From the NCBI GenBank assembly GCA_009841405.1, contig VXLV01000125.1:1-45196 (forward strand): a stretch of DNA of 45,196 bases, written 5' to 3'. Origin of the DNA: Chloroflexota bacterium (GTDB taxonomy: Bacteria; Chloroflexota; Anaerolineae; Aggregatilineales; Phototrophicaceae). Every line of letters begins with the position of its first letter. Position 1 is the stretch's first letter. A model generated the notes under the pieces. It was not told where the DNA came from. It did not search any database and saw only the letters and a list, made by a program, of their open reading frames with translations. The position numbers were made by a program, and so were the translations under genes. This document shows, piece after piece, positions 32,091 to 40,891 of the stretch.

Positions 32091-33044
32091 TTGTCGACCC
32101 AGCCCCGGGATACCCGCTTGTCTGTTAGAGCTCTGCCATATGTCCTTCTGCTTGGTTTATTCTTCGGTTCGTCGCTGGTAGTTTCCCGCTTCACCGTCAG
32201 CCAATTCGACCCCGTCGCCTACATCGCCATTCGCATGGTCATCGCCAGCCTAATGTCCCTGGGCGTCTACGCGCTGCTCACCGGGCGGGGCGTGCCGCGC
32301 GATCGCGAGTTGTGGAAGCGCGCTGGCTTGCTCGGCATATTTGGCACCGCCGTGCCGATGACCTGCGTCGTCTCCTCGCTGCAATTTCAGTCCAGCGGCA
32401 TGGCGTCGCTGCTATTGACCACCGGGCCGGCCATGACGGTTGTGCTGGCGCATTGGTTCCTGCCGGACGAAATCCTGAACAAGCGCAAGATTTTCGGCGT
32501 GACGTTGGCGCTGGGCGGCGCGCTGCTGCTGGCGCTCAGCGGAGAGAACGGCCTGCCCGATGTCTCGCGTGCGGACCCAAGGGGATATGCGCTCGTCGTC
32601 GTGGGCATGATCTCCAGCTCCATCATGATCATCTACGCACGGAAATACCTGCGCGAATACGACGCCTTTGACGTCGGCAGCGTGCGCCTCTTCGCCACCG
32701 CCATCGTCATGATGCCCTTCGCGCTGCTGACGGCCGGCTTCGACTTGAGCGCGGCGGACGCGGGCGGCGTCGCCGGTTTAATCTATGCCGCGGTCGTCGG
32801 CACTTTCGTCGGCTTTATGCTGTCCTTCTATACGATCAAACGCTTCGGGGCCACGCCCGCCGTAATGACGACTTACGTCATCCCGATCGTGGCCGGGGTC
32901 GGCGGCGTGCTGCTTTTAGGCGAAGAGATCACCGGCGCGATGGTGATCGGCATGATCGTCATCGCCTCTGGTATTGCGTTGATCCAGGAATACCGCAAAC
33001 CCGCCGGCTGGTTGCGGCGCTATCCGCATCGCGGCTCGTACTGA
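32091..33044 (+). CDS. DMT superfamily (EamA) transporter
   Basis: A 317-residue inner-membrane protein with two EamA repeats and about ten hydrophobic helices; members export amino acids, sugars or other metabolites. Typical features: GLFFGSSLVVSRF in helix 1, AIRMVIASLMSL in helix 2, a repeat-1 end at TLALGGALLLAL, and VPIVAGVGG-like YVIPIVAGVGGVLLLGEEIT in repeat 2. The start is taken as TTG 32091; a TATACT box at 32075-32080 lies only 11 nt upstream, so a slightly later start or near-leaderless message is possible. No partner gene is in the operon. Substrate unknown. Confidence 0.88.
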   Translation: MSTQPRDTRLSVRALPYVLLLGLFFGSSLVVSRFTVSQFDPVAYIAIRMVIASLMSLGVYALLTGRGVPRDRELWKRAGLLGIFGTAVPMTCVVSSLQFQSSGMASLLLTTGPAMTVVLAHWFLPDEILNKRKIFGVTLALGGALLLALSGENGLPDVSRADPRGYALVVVGMISSSIMIIYARKYLREYDAFDVGSVRLFATAIVMMPFALLTAGFDLSAADAGGVAGLIYAAVVGTFVGFMLSFYTIKRFGATPAVMTTYVIPIVAGVGGVLLLGEEITGAMVIGMIVIASGIALIQEYRKPAGWLRRYPHRGSY

Positions 33045-33070
33045 GCAGTCTCCGAAATCATCGAATGCTT

Positions 33071-33094
33071 GTAGGGGCGAGACTTGTCTCGCCC
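33071..33094. repeat. GGGCGAGAC palindrome after the EamA gene
   Basis: Perfect arms GGGCGAGAC and GTCTCGCCC with a 2-base loop, preceded by GTAG. Same family as the GGGCGACC palindromes. Confidence 0.65.
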
Positions 33095-33132
33095 TCCTGC
33101 CCGCAAGGTAAACCGGGGGCAGCCTTGCCTCG

Positions 33133-33297
33133 CCTCTCTGTGTTCTCTGTAGTCACAAGTATGTCGTGCAAGAAAATCAACCACAGAGAACACAGAGATT
33201 TTGATGACGGGCGACCCAGCGGGTCGCCCCTACCGCCGGTAGTAATTTTGGAGTTGCGTGACTAACTTTGACTTACTTCTGTGTTCTCTGTGGTGAA
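33133..33297. repeat. Compound repeat: three CACAGAG copies around a GGGCGACC palindrome
   Basis: Copies at 33133-33153 and 33277-33297 (as CTGTGTTCTCTGT) are inverted relative to 33178-33203 (CCACAGAGAACACAGAG). Nested inside is a perfect GGGCGACCC/GGGTCGCCC palindrome (33209-33229). The stretch 33045-33330 contains no gene. The nesting shows two repeat families inserted at the same site. Confidence 0.7.
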
Positions 33298-33330
33298 AGC
33301 ACCTGTGTGGTGTTCGCCATTCCCAAATGG

Positions 33331-34092
33331 CTACGCTACATGGCAAGCGTCGTAAGCCTGCCGCAGCGCCGCTTTCCAATCGCCCAGCGGCACAAACTCC
33401 TGCCCCACGTATCCGCTGAAACCCGTCTCGGCGATGGCGCGACAGATTGCCGGATAATTCAATTCTTGCCTCGCGTTGATTTCGTTGCGGCCGGGCACGC
33501 CCGCGGTGTGATAATGCGCGAACCATTGATGATTGTCGCGGATGGTCTGGATGACATCGCCCTCCATGACCTGCATGTGATAGATGTCGTAGAGCAAACG
33601 CGCGTTCGGCGAATCCACGGCCGAGACGACCTCCACGCCCCAAGCGGTGCGGTCGCACTGATAGTCCGGATGATTCACTTTGCTGTTGAGCAGTTCCAGG
33701 ATAAGCACGATGCCGGCTGATTCGGCCGCGCGCGCCAGCGGCTCGAGGTGCTTGATGGCGTTCTCGGCGCCGCGGGCGTCGTCCAGCCCCTCGCGATTGC
33801 CGCTGAAGGCGATCAGCATGGGAATGTCCCACTCGACTGCCAGCTTGAGGCTCTCGTCCGACTGCCGCTTGATGTCGTCCCAGTATTTCGTATGGCTGAT
33901 GCCCTGCTCCAGCGGCACGTGCAGTTGATGCGCCGCGATCTTCAGGCCCTGATCCCGCACCAGCGCGAATTGCTCGACCGGCACAAGCTCCATCGCCGTA
34001 TAGCCGATTGACTTCGCTGTCTGCAGCAAGTCGACCGGCTCAACGCCCAAGCCTACATAACACCACCAGGATACCGATTGTTCAAATGTCAT
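33331..34092 (-). CDS. Hydroxypyruvate isomerase-like TIM-barrel protein
   Basis: A 253-residue xylose-isomerase-like TIM barrel of the hydroxypyruvate isomerase / sugar isomerase-epimerase group (Hyi, COG3622). Metal and catalytic residues at expected positions: Glu133 (LILELLNSK), Asp169 (LLYDIYHMQ), His195 (AHYHTAGVPGRNEI) and Glu232 (GYVGQEFVP). VNHPDYQCD also fits the family. The start ATG lies 4 nt after the RecJ stop, so it is the third gene of an operon with an enolase-superfamily enzyme and RecJ. With the upstream enzyme it may isomerise a product of sugar-acid breakdown; glyoxylate-related metabolism with the GlcDE pair elsewhere in the window is a possibility only. Confidence 0.88.
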   Translation of the reverse strand: MTFEQSVSWWCYVGLGVEPVDLLQTAKSIGYTAMELVPVEQFALVRDQGLKIAAHQLHVPLEQGISHTKYWDDIKRQSDESLKLAVEWDIPMLIAFSGNREGLDDARGAENAIKHLEPLARAAESAGIVLILELLNSKVNHPDYQCDRTAWGVEVVSAVDSPNARLLYDIYHMQVMEGDVIQTIRDNHQWFAHYHTAGVPGRNEINARQELNYPAICRAIAETGFSGYVGQEFVPLGDWKAALRQAYDACHVA

Positions 34093-34096
34093 CGTC

Positions 34097-36403
34097 TTAG
34101 CCCCGCATGTCCATGGTCAGCCAATAGTTGCGGTAAGCGCGGCTCTCCCGCAAGAGCAAGTCCAGCCGCCGCCGCAGCTCCTCCAGCTCGCCCTCAGGCG
34201 AGTTGTCCGACGCCCGCAGCTGATATTGCCCGCTCGCCGCCACTTGATAGTCGAGTTTACCCAGCGCGCGCAGCGCTTGCAATCCGACCTGGACGGTCCG
34301 TTCCGGTTGCGCGGTGGCCGCGGACAGCGCTTCCAGGCCGACCGCGCCGCCGCGCCGGTTGATGCAGAATTTGACCAGGCCCGCCAAGCGCCGCAGAAAG
34401 CTCGCTGGCTCCGCGCTATCCGGCAGCGCGCCGAAGACGATCAGCCGCTCCGGCGCCACAGTCGCCAGCGCCGCCGCCCAGGTCTCGGCGGATGGCGGCG
34501 CCGTCCAGACAATCAGCGTCTCGCTCGCCCGCAGTCCCAGGCGATTGACCGCGCCGTCCATGTTTTCGCTCGCCGCTTCCGCCCAGATTTGCGCTTGCGG
34601 ATGCGATTCGCGCGCGCCGGCCAGCGCCGAACGGGGGTCGTCGCTGCGCCGGTAGTCGTGCAGTTCCCAAGCGGGCGCGTCAGCCTTGATGTCGGTCAAT
34701 GCGCTCTCAAGCGGTCGGCAGTCCAGCCATTCGATCAGCGCCTCTCGCTCTCCCTTGAACGTGCTGCTGCGCAGGGTATAGGCGAGGTCGAATCTGCCGC
34801 CGGGCAGATCGTTGCCGGCGCCCCGCCACCAGATCACGCGCTGCCGATTGCCCGCGTCGTCCTCGACCTCGACTTGCAGGTGCTCGCCGCGCCGCCCCAG
34901 CCCCTTACGGCTGGCCAGCTTTAAGTCTCGCGTTGCCAGCGCCAGCGGCGGATTGCCGTTGCCGAAGGGCGCCAGCCGCTCAATGTCCGCCGCCAAGTCC
35001 AGCGACAGCTCCGGCAGCTGCAAGTAGCCGCTGACATCCAGGGCCGGGGCGCTCGGCTCGCCGCCGCCCATCTCCCGCAGTACGCCCGAAAGCGCGCGCC
35101 GGAACTGGAAGATACGCTCCGCTGGCAAGCTCAAGCCGGCCGCCATGCTGTGCCCGCCGTAGCGCGTCAAGTGCGTCGCCACCCTCCCGAACGCGGCCGT
35201 GATATCCAGGCCCGCCACTGAGCGCGCCGAGCCGCGCCCGGTCTCATCCGGCGTCGCGATCAGCACCGCCGGGCGGCCAAATTCTTCGACCAGGCGGCTG
35301 GCGACGATGCCGATCACGCCGCTGTGCCAGTCGCTGTGGCTGAGCACTAGCGCGGCGTAATCGAGCAGCCAGGGCTCGGCTTCGATCTGGGCGATGGCCG
35401 ATTCATAAACTTGAATTGACAAGAACTTGCGGCGCGCGTTATAGCTCTCGAGCCGATGCGCCAGCATCCGCGCCTGCTGCCAATCCGCCGTCGTCAGCAG
35501 TTCCACGGCGGGATTGGCGTCGTCCAGCCGCCCCAGCGCGTTCAGACGCGGACCAATCGCAAAACCGATATGCCCCTCGTTGAGCTCGGACGCGGCGATT
35601 TCAGCCCGCTCCAGGATGGCGCGCAAACCCGCGCGCTCGTTGCGGCGCAGCCGCTCCAACCCGCGCTGCAGCAGGTAGCGCGTATCGTCGACCTGAACCA
35701 TCACATCGGCGACGATGCCCAGCGCCACCAGGTCCAGCAAGTCGTCACAGTCGCGACCGTCAAGCGCGGCCAGCGCTTCGATCAGCTTGTAGGCGACGCC
35801 GACGCCCGGCAGCTCGCGCAGGGCGTGCCCGCCCGGCAGCCGCTGCGGATTCACGACGGCGCGCGCCGCCGGCAACTGCGCGGGCAAGGCATGATGGTCA
35901 GTGATGATCGTATCCACGCCGCGGCTTGCGGCGTAGTCGACGGCATCGTGCGCGCTGACGCCGGTATCGCAAGTCAGCAGCAGCGCGACCCCGCCCGCAA
36001 GTTTGCGCTGGAGCGTCGGCAGGTGGATGCCGTGGCCCTCGCTGAAGCGGTTGGGCACGTGATAGTCAATGCGCGCGCCGCGCTGCTTCAGCGCCGAATA
36101 GAGCAGGGCGGTCGCCGTCTGCCCGTCGACATCGAAGTCGCCCCAAATGAGAATCCGCTCTTGCGCGTCAATCGCCCGCTGCAGCCGCGCGACTGCCGGC
36201 TCAATATCGGGCAGCTCCGCAGCCGGCGCAGGCGTGTAAGCCGCGGCCGACATAAAGCGCCGTGCTCCGGCAGAGGTGACGATGCCCTTGCGCGCCAAAT
36301 GCTCGGCGACGAGGCGATGCCCGCCGACGGCTTCACGCAGCGCTTCAGGCGCGTCTACCGGCGTCGGCTCTTGCCATTCGCGGCGCGGTCGCTGCTCCGC
36401 CAT
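34097..36403 (-). CDS. recJ: Single-stranded-DNA-specific exonuclease RecJ
   Basis: A 768-residue 5'-3' ssDNA exonuclease of the DHH family acting in recombination and mismatch repair. N-terminal motif WGDFDVDGQTA (Asp89, 91, 93), TCDTGVSAHDAV (Asp146) and the DHH motif ITDHHALP (169-171) are all present. DHHA1-domain landmarks follow, including SDWHSGVIGIVASRLVEEFG and YGGHSMAAGLSL. The C-terminal 250 or so residues go beyond the core and are typical of longer RecJ forms. Its start overlaps the stop of the enolase-superfamily gene by one base (TAATG), and its stop is 4 nt before the isomerase gene. A repair gene between two sugar-acid genes is unusual. Confidence 0.95.
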   Translation of the reverse strand: MAEQRPRREWQEPTPVDAPEALREAVGGHRLVAEHLARKGIVTSAGARRFMSAAAYTPAPAAELPDIEPAVARLQRAIDAQERILIWGDFDVDGQTATALLYSALKQRGARIDYHVPNRFSEGHGIHLPTLQRKLAGGVALLLTCDTGVSAHDAVDYAASRGVDTIITDHHALPAQLPAARAVVNPQRLPGGHALRELPGVGVAYKLIEALAALDGRDCDDLLDLVALGIVADVMVQVDDTRYLLQRGLERLRRNERAGLRAILERAEIAASELNEGHIGFAIGPRLNALGRLDDANPAVELLTTADWQQARMLAHRLESYNARRKFLSIQVYESAIAQIEAEPWLLDYAALVLSHSDWHSGVIGIVASRLVEEFGRPAVLIATPDETGRGSARSVAGLDITAAFGRVATHLTRYGGHSMAAGLSLPAERIFQFRRALSGVLREMGGGEPSAPALDVSGYLQLPELSLDLAADIERLAPFGNGNPPLALATRDLKLASRKGLGRRGEHLQVEVEDDAGNRQRVIWWRGAGNDLPGGRFDLAYTLRSSTFKGEREALIEWLDCRPLESALTDIKADAPAWELHDYRRSDDPRSALAGARESHPQAQIWAEAASENMDGAVNRLGLRASETLIVWTAPPSAETWAAALATVAPERLIVFGALPDSAEPASFLRRLAGLVKFCINRRGGAVGLEALSAATAQPERTVQVGLQALRALGKLDYQVAASGQYQLRASDNSPEGELEELRRRLDLLLRESRAYRNYWLTMDMRG

Positions 36404-37602
36404 TAGCTGGCCAGCGTCCGCTCCTCAAGCAAGCTCACGCCTTCGTCCGCCAGGTCCATGCTCAAGCCGGGCGCCGTCGGCAAATGGATATGCCCGTCGG
36501 CAGGCACGAGCTTATGCTTGTAGAAGACGTTGGGCACGCGCCCGTGCTGGATGAGCCATTCTTGCATCGGGCAGGTCGTCAGCGCTTGCGAGGCGATCAA
36601 GTGCGTCGATGGCCAGCCGCCGTGATGGGGGATGACCGGGATGTCATGGGCCGAGGCCAGCGCGCAAATCTTCGTCATCTCGCTGAGGCCGCCGGCCCAG
36701 GTCACATCGGCTTGCAAGATATCGACCGCGCGCGCGTCCAGCAGCGCCTTGATGCCCCAGCGCGTGTATTCATGCTCGCCGCCGCTGATGAAGACGCCGC
36801 TCACGCTACGCCGCAGCTCGGCATATTGCGGTATCAGGTCGGCCAGCACCGGCTCCTCGAACCAGTACGGGCGATACTCGCGCGACAGCTCGACCATGCG
36901 CTGCGTATAAGGCACATTCCAACTGCTCCAGGCGTCGAACATCAAGTCGCAATCGGGGCCGGCCGCTTCGCGCGCCGCGCGGATGACCGCCAGATTTCGT
37001 CGGATGCCGGGCTCGCCGTCTTTGGGCGCGCAAGGCAGGAACCACTTGAAGGCGGTGAAACCCTGGGCCCGGAAATGCCGCGTTCGCTCGATCACCTTGT
37101 TCGGCTCGACCGAGTAGCCCAGCATGGACGCGTAGGCGCGGATGCGCTCGCGCGAGGGGCCGCCCAGCAATTGATACACCGGCGCGCCCAGCAGCTTGCC
37201 CTTGAGATCCCAGAGCGCCAGGTCAACTTTGCTCAGCGCCATCATCGGCGTGCCCTTGCGCCCGTGGATCGCATGCCGGTACATCTTGTCCCAGACGCGC
37301 TCGATGGCATGCGGGTCCTCGCCGATGAGGAGCTCGCCGAAATAGCGCTGGATGATGGCGATGTCTTCGTCGCTGACGGGGCCGCAGATGCCGCTGGCGC
37401 CAGCGTCCGTGTCGATCAGCAGGAAATGCGCCGTGACCGTGTAGGGCGGGCCGCCGGCGACGTCGTCAACGGGCCAGCTGGGCACGCGCGCTTCCAACTC
37501 GGGGTAGATGCTCTCCGGGCGCGACAAATGCGCCTCGCCCAGGGGCTCGTGATAGTCCCACTCGGCCGACACCTGCAGGCTGCGTACGCGGTCGATTTTC
37601 AT
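36403..37602 (-). CDS. Enolase-superfamily (mandelate racemase/muconate lactonizing) enzyme, rhamnonate-dehydratase-like
   Basis: A 399-residue enolase-superfamily enzyme, likely a sugar-acid dehydratase. Metal ligands are Asp223 (LMFDAWSSWN), Glu249 (YWFEEPV) and Glu276 (SGGEHEYT). Lys186 (FTAFKWFLP) and His326/327 (VIPHHGGWPS) are the candidate acid/base residues. The ALSKVDLALWDLKGKLLGAPVYQLLG segment (landmarks VDLALWDLKGK and YQLLGG) is diagnostic of the superfamily. The layout resembles L-rhamnonate dehydratase more than mandelate racemase, but substrate is not assured. The start ATG has AGGAG 7 nt upstream. It is the first gene of the operon with recJ and the isomerase. Confidence 0.88.
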   Translation of the reverse strand: MKIDRVRSLQVSAEWDYHEPLGEAHLSRPESIYPELEARVPSWPVDDVAGGPPYTVTAHFLLIDTDAGASGICGPVSDEDIAIIQRYFGELLIGEDPHAIERVWDKMYRHAIHGRKGTPMMALSKVDLALWDLKGKLLGAPVYQLLGGPSRERIRAYASMLGYSVEPNKVIERTRHFRAQGFTAFKWFLPCAPKDGEPGIRRNLAVIRAAREAAGPDCDLMFDAWSSWNVPYTQRMVELSREYRPYWFEEPVLADLIPQYAELRRSVSGVFISGGEHEYTRWGIKALLDARAVDILQADVTWAGGLSEMTKICALASAHDIPVIPHHGGWPSTHLIASQALTTCPMQEWLIQHGRVPNVFYKHKLVPADGHIHLPTAPGLSMDLADEGVSLLEERTLAS

Positions 37603-37638
37603 GGCGCTGCTCCTGTTTTATCCAACAAACTCATAAGA

Positions 37639-37807
37639 CTTGCCACAGAGTACACAGATTAGTATAGAGGGCACAGAGGAATGTTTATTGCTTCAACGAT
37701 CACGCAGTGTATGCCACAGTTCGCATTAGGACCTCTCGCTGCCAAAGTATATCTGGAATGCTTTACTCTGTGCCCTCTGTCTAACTCTGTGTACTCTGTG
37801 GCAAAAG
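37639..37807. repeat. CACAGAG-type inverted pair (MITE-like)
   Basis: Left copy 37639-37680 (CTTGCCACAGAGTACACAG ... GGGCACAGAGGA) and right copy 37764-37807, whose reverse complement begins CTTTTGCCACAGAGTACAC and ends GGGCACAGAGTAAAG. The arms are highly similar over about 40 nt and enclose 83 nt without a gene, so the whole could fold back. It lies between the enolase-superfamily operon and the nuclease gene. Confidence 0.7.
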
Positions 37808-37845
37808 TGTGTCAACTGCGTTCTACCAACTGCGTCCGCCATTTC

Positions 37846-38667
37846 CTAAAACTCAATCTCCGCAATTTGGTCAAATTCCAGGTCGAGCGCCTCGTCCGCT
37901 TCATCCGCCTCATCAGACTCGAAGTCCCGCAGATCCCCCGCGTCGCCGCGGTCGCAGAAGGCGCGGTAGGTACAGTACTTGCAGCGCCGCGCGTCCTCGG
38001 TCAGCGGGAACTCCGCCGCCGCGCCGATAGCCCCGACCATCTCCAACAGCCGCGCCTCGTCCGCCGCAAGCTGCGCGGCCGAATACACGAAGCTCACCCG
38101 CTGCGCGCCCCGCGCCACGTAGACATAATCCATGCGGATGCGCTCGGGCGGGATCGGCCCGCTGTACAAGTGCGCGCCCGCCTGCGCCAGCACATAGCGG
38201 TAGACCACTGTCTGCAAGCGCCGCTCCAGGACGTCGCGCGCGGGCAGGCGCTCGCCCGTTTTCCAATCCACGATGACGGCCGCCCCGCCCGGCGCCAGCG
38301 CCAGCAGGTCGTATTTCGCTACCAGGCGCTGGCCGCCCAGCGGCGTTTGCAGCGTGACTTCGGCGTGGCGCTGTGGCGGCAGATCGTCCAGGCCGCCGGC
38401 GAGCGCGTCTTGCCACCAACGCGCCAGCTCGGGCTCGTCGGCCAGCGAGCGCCCTAGCAGTTCCGCCGGGATGCCGTTCGTGTGCTGCTGCGCCAGCTTG
38501 TGGAAGCGATTGCCCTGGCGGATGCGTTCTTCGTATTCCAGAATCTGATTCACTTCCGGCGCCGGATAGCGCAGCCGCTGAATATAACGCAACTCGAAGC
38601 GGCGGGCGCAATCGGCGTAATCCTGCAGGCTGCCCTGCGTGAAGGCAAAATCAGCGCTGAGGCTCAT
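37846..38667 (-). CDS. PD-(D/E)XK nuclease with Fe-S cluster cysteines (Cas4/AddB-like)
   Basis: A 273-residue RecB-family nuclease. Motifs: GNRFHKLAQ (conserved His), VAKYDLLAL (Asp), AVIVDWKTG (Asp and Lys of PD-DxK), and a following VVYRYVL helix. Cys20 plus C-terminal CKYCTYRAFC (Cys229, 232, 238) give the C-x(n)-C-x2-C-x5-C arrangement that holds a 4Fe-4S cluster in Cas4 and AddB. The C-terminus after the cluster is a very acidic tail. The gene overlaps the end of the helicase gene by 17 nt, so the two are translated together. Together they may form a stripped-down AddAB/AdnAB-like end-processing unit. No CRISPR array or cas genes are nearby. Confidence 0.88.
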   Translation of the reverse strand: MSLSADFAFTQGSLQDYADCARRFELRYIQRLRYPAPEVNQILEYEERIRQGNRFHKLAQQHTNGIPAELLGRSLADEPELARWWQDALAGGLDDLPPQRHAEVTLQTPLGGQRLVAKYDLLALAPGGAAVIVDWKTGERLPARDVLERRLQTVVYRYVLAQAGAHLYSGPIPPERIRMDYVYVARGAQRVSFVYSAAQLAADEARLLEMVGAIGAAAEFPLTEDARRCKYCTYRAFCDRGDAGDLRDFESDEADEADEALDLEFDQIAEIEF

Positions 38668-40891
38668 GCGCCAGGCTTTCCGTTCGCTCCGCTTCCCACC
38701 ACGCGCGCAGCGCCAGCAGCGGCGTCGCTTCGGTGGCGTTGCCGCGGCCGGTGTTCCAGGTGATCGTCAGCGCCCGGCGCGCCCGCGTGATGCCCACAAA
38801 GAGCAGCCGCAAGCGCTCGGCCGCGTAGTCAATCCGCGCCGCCAAACTGGCGAAGCCTTCGTTATACGCGCTGCCGTCGCGTAGAGCCGCCAGCTGCGCC
38901 AGCGCCTCTGCCGACAGGTTCAGGTCATCGCGGATGAACCACTTCTCGCCGATGAAGCTGTCGTTGGGATCGGCCGACGGGAAGTCGTAGTTGTTGACCG
39001 AGATGAGATAGACGCGGTCCCATTCCAGCCCCTTGGCTTTATGCAGAGTCGTCACCGTGACCTTGCCCTTGTGCGCGTCGGGGTCGAATTGGGCCGCGTC
39101 ATCGCCGAGGCCGGCGAAGCGGCGTCTGTTGCCGGCGATGTCGTAGAGCTCGGCGGCGAAATCCGGCAAGCGCATCAAGGGATGGGACTCGCCCAATTGC
39201 GCCAGATGCAGCGCCGCCGCATGCGCTGTAGCGATGTCAGTCACGTCGTGGAAGATATCGCCGGCGATGGTCAAGACGAGTTGATCGATCGGCATCTCCG
39301 CCGCGCGCAGCCAACTGCCGACGAGATCGCGGAATTCGGACATCTGCCCGCGCAGTTCGCCGTATGTCTCCGCCGGCAGCGCCTCGTCCAGCCAATCACT
39401 CAGCCGCGGCGCAACCAGGTCTTCGACTTGCTTGATGCGTTTCAGCCCGTCGGCCACCGTTTTGATTTCCGCGACGAGTTCAGGACTCTCGCGCTCGTCG
39501 CGCCGCCAGACGCGGTAGACCTCGGCCAGCTTGGCGGCTTGTTTAGGGTCGGCCAGGTAACCCAGGGCCCGCGCCAGGGCGCCCACGACCGCCCGCGTGG
39601 TCGAGGTGCTGTTGAGGTTCTCGACATAGGGGATGCCCTTCTGCCGCAGGAACTTGACAATCTCCGAGCCGCGCCCGTTGCGCGCCACCAGGATGGCCGC
39701 GGTCTGATCCGGATGCGCTTCCAGCCAGTGCCCGCAAGAGTCCGTCACCAGCATCGCTTCTTTGGTCGCGCTGTAACTTTCGCCTTCCAAGCGCACAGCA
39801 GCTGGATCATCCGGCGGGTTGGGTTGCGGGTCGCCGGGCGGCGTCGGCTGGATGTAGGGCGGCGTCAGCGGCGTCCGTTCGCGGATGGCGTGATGCGGGT
39901 GCTCCAGCGACCATTCGATCAAGCGGTTCGCCAGCCGTTGGATGCTGCGCGCGCTGCGCCCGGAGTTGGGCAGTTCGCGGCCGACGACGCCGGGCGCGCT
40001 GATAAACTCGCGCAGATACTTGGGATCGGCCGTAGTAAAGGTCTCGAAGATCGCTTGATTGGGGTCGCCCACCCGCACCCAATTGCCGCGCTCGCCCGCC
40101 AGCAGGCGCAGGATGTCTTCCTGCAAGCGCGAACTGTCTTGCGCTTCGTCCTCCAGGATGTAAACCCACTTCTGCTGCAGCGCCGCCAGGAAGTCGCCGT
40201 CCTTCTGCAACACACCCAGCGCCAGCCGGATCAAATCCTGAAAGTCGACCGCGCCGCGATACGCCAGCGCCTGGTCGTAATCTTGGTAAATCCGGGCGCA
40301 GATCTGCGCCAGCGGCAAGTCGCCCGGGTATCGTTCCAAAGCCGCGAGCGCGTCATCCGGCCCCAGCAAATCGTCTTTCGCTTGCTTGATGAAATTGCGC
40401 GCCGTATCCACGAGAATCTCGGCCCATTTCTGCGTGCGATAGAAACCTTTCTCAACGTAGTCCGGCCCCAGGTAATCATCGGCCGCTTCAGGAAATCGCC
40501 GCACCCAGGCGTCAACCGCAGCGGCAAGAATCTCGTTGCTCTCGCGTTCATCGACAATGCTGAATTGCTCGTCCAGGCCGGCGACTGTCGGCTTTTGACG
40601 CACGATGTCGTTGGCCAGGCTGTGCAGCGTTCGCACGCGATACCCATAGCCCGGCAGCAAGCCGTCGTCTCTGATGTATTCGTTGACTTGCCGCGCGAAG
40701 TTGGCCACCGCCGAATTGACCAGCGTGACGATCAGAATTTCCTGGCCGTCCGCAAGCTCGGTTTCGGCCAGCAACTGCGCCGCCAGATAAGACAGGGTCG
40801 CCGTTTTGCCGCTGCCCGGCACCGCCGCCACACCCATGGCGCCGCGCCGATAAGCCAAAACTTCAGCTTGCTTGGGACGTGGAATGAACAT
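38651..40891 (-). CDS. UvrD/Rep-family ATP-dependent DNA helicase
   Basis: A 746-residue superfamily 1 DNA helicase. Q-motif PRPKQAEVL, Walker A AAVPGSGKTATLS (about residues 22-34), Walker B ILEDEAQDSS, motif III VRVGDPNQAIFETF, motif V TTLHKAKGLEWDRVYL and motif VI LFVGITRARRALTITW are all present. It lacks the fused nuclease domain of AddA; instead the separate Fe-S nuclease gene overlaps its 3' end. Motif IV has LPNSGRSARSI rather than the usual NFRS form. The start ATG has no strong ribosome-binding site. Role: probably DNA end resection or repair with the adjacent nuclease. Confidence 0.92.
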   Translation of the reverse strand: MFIPRPKQAEVLAYRRGAMGVAAVPGSGKTATLSYLAAQLLAETELADGQEILIVTLVNSAVANFARQVNEYIRDDGLLPGYGYRVRTLHSLANDIVRQKPTVAGLDEQFSIVDERESNEILAAAVDAWVRRFPEAADDYLGPDYVEKGFYRTQKWAEILVDTARNFIKQAKDDLLGPDDALAALERYPGDLPLAQICARIYQDYDQALAYRGAVDFQDLIRLALGVLQKDGDFLAALQQKWVYILEDEAQDSSRLQEDILRLLAGERGNWVRVGDPNQAIFETFTTADPKYLREFISAPGVVGRELPNSGRSARSIQRLANRLIEWSLEHPHHAIRERTPLTPPYIQPTPPGDPQPNPPDDPAAVRLEGESYSATKEAMLVTDSCGHWLEAHPDQTAAILVARNGRGSEIVKFLRQKGIPYVENLNSTSTTRAVVGALARALGYLADPKQAAKLAEVYRVWRRDERESPELVAEIKTVADGLKRIKQVEDLVAPRLSDWLDEALPAETYGELRGQMSEFRDLVGSWLRAAEMPIDQLVLTIAGDIFHDVTDIATAHAAALHLAQLGESHPLMRLPDFAAELYDIAGNRRRFAGLGDDAAQFDPDAHKGKVTVTTLHKAKGLEWDRVYLISVNNYDFPSADPNDSFIGEKWFIRDDLNLSAEALAQLAALRDGSAYNEGFASLAARIDYAAERLRLLFVGITRARRALTITWNTGRGNATEATPLLALRAWWEAERTESLAHEPQR

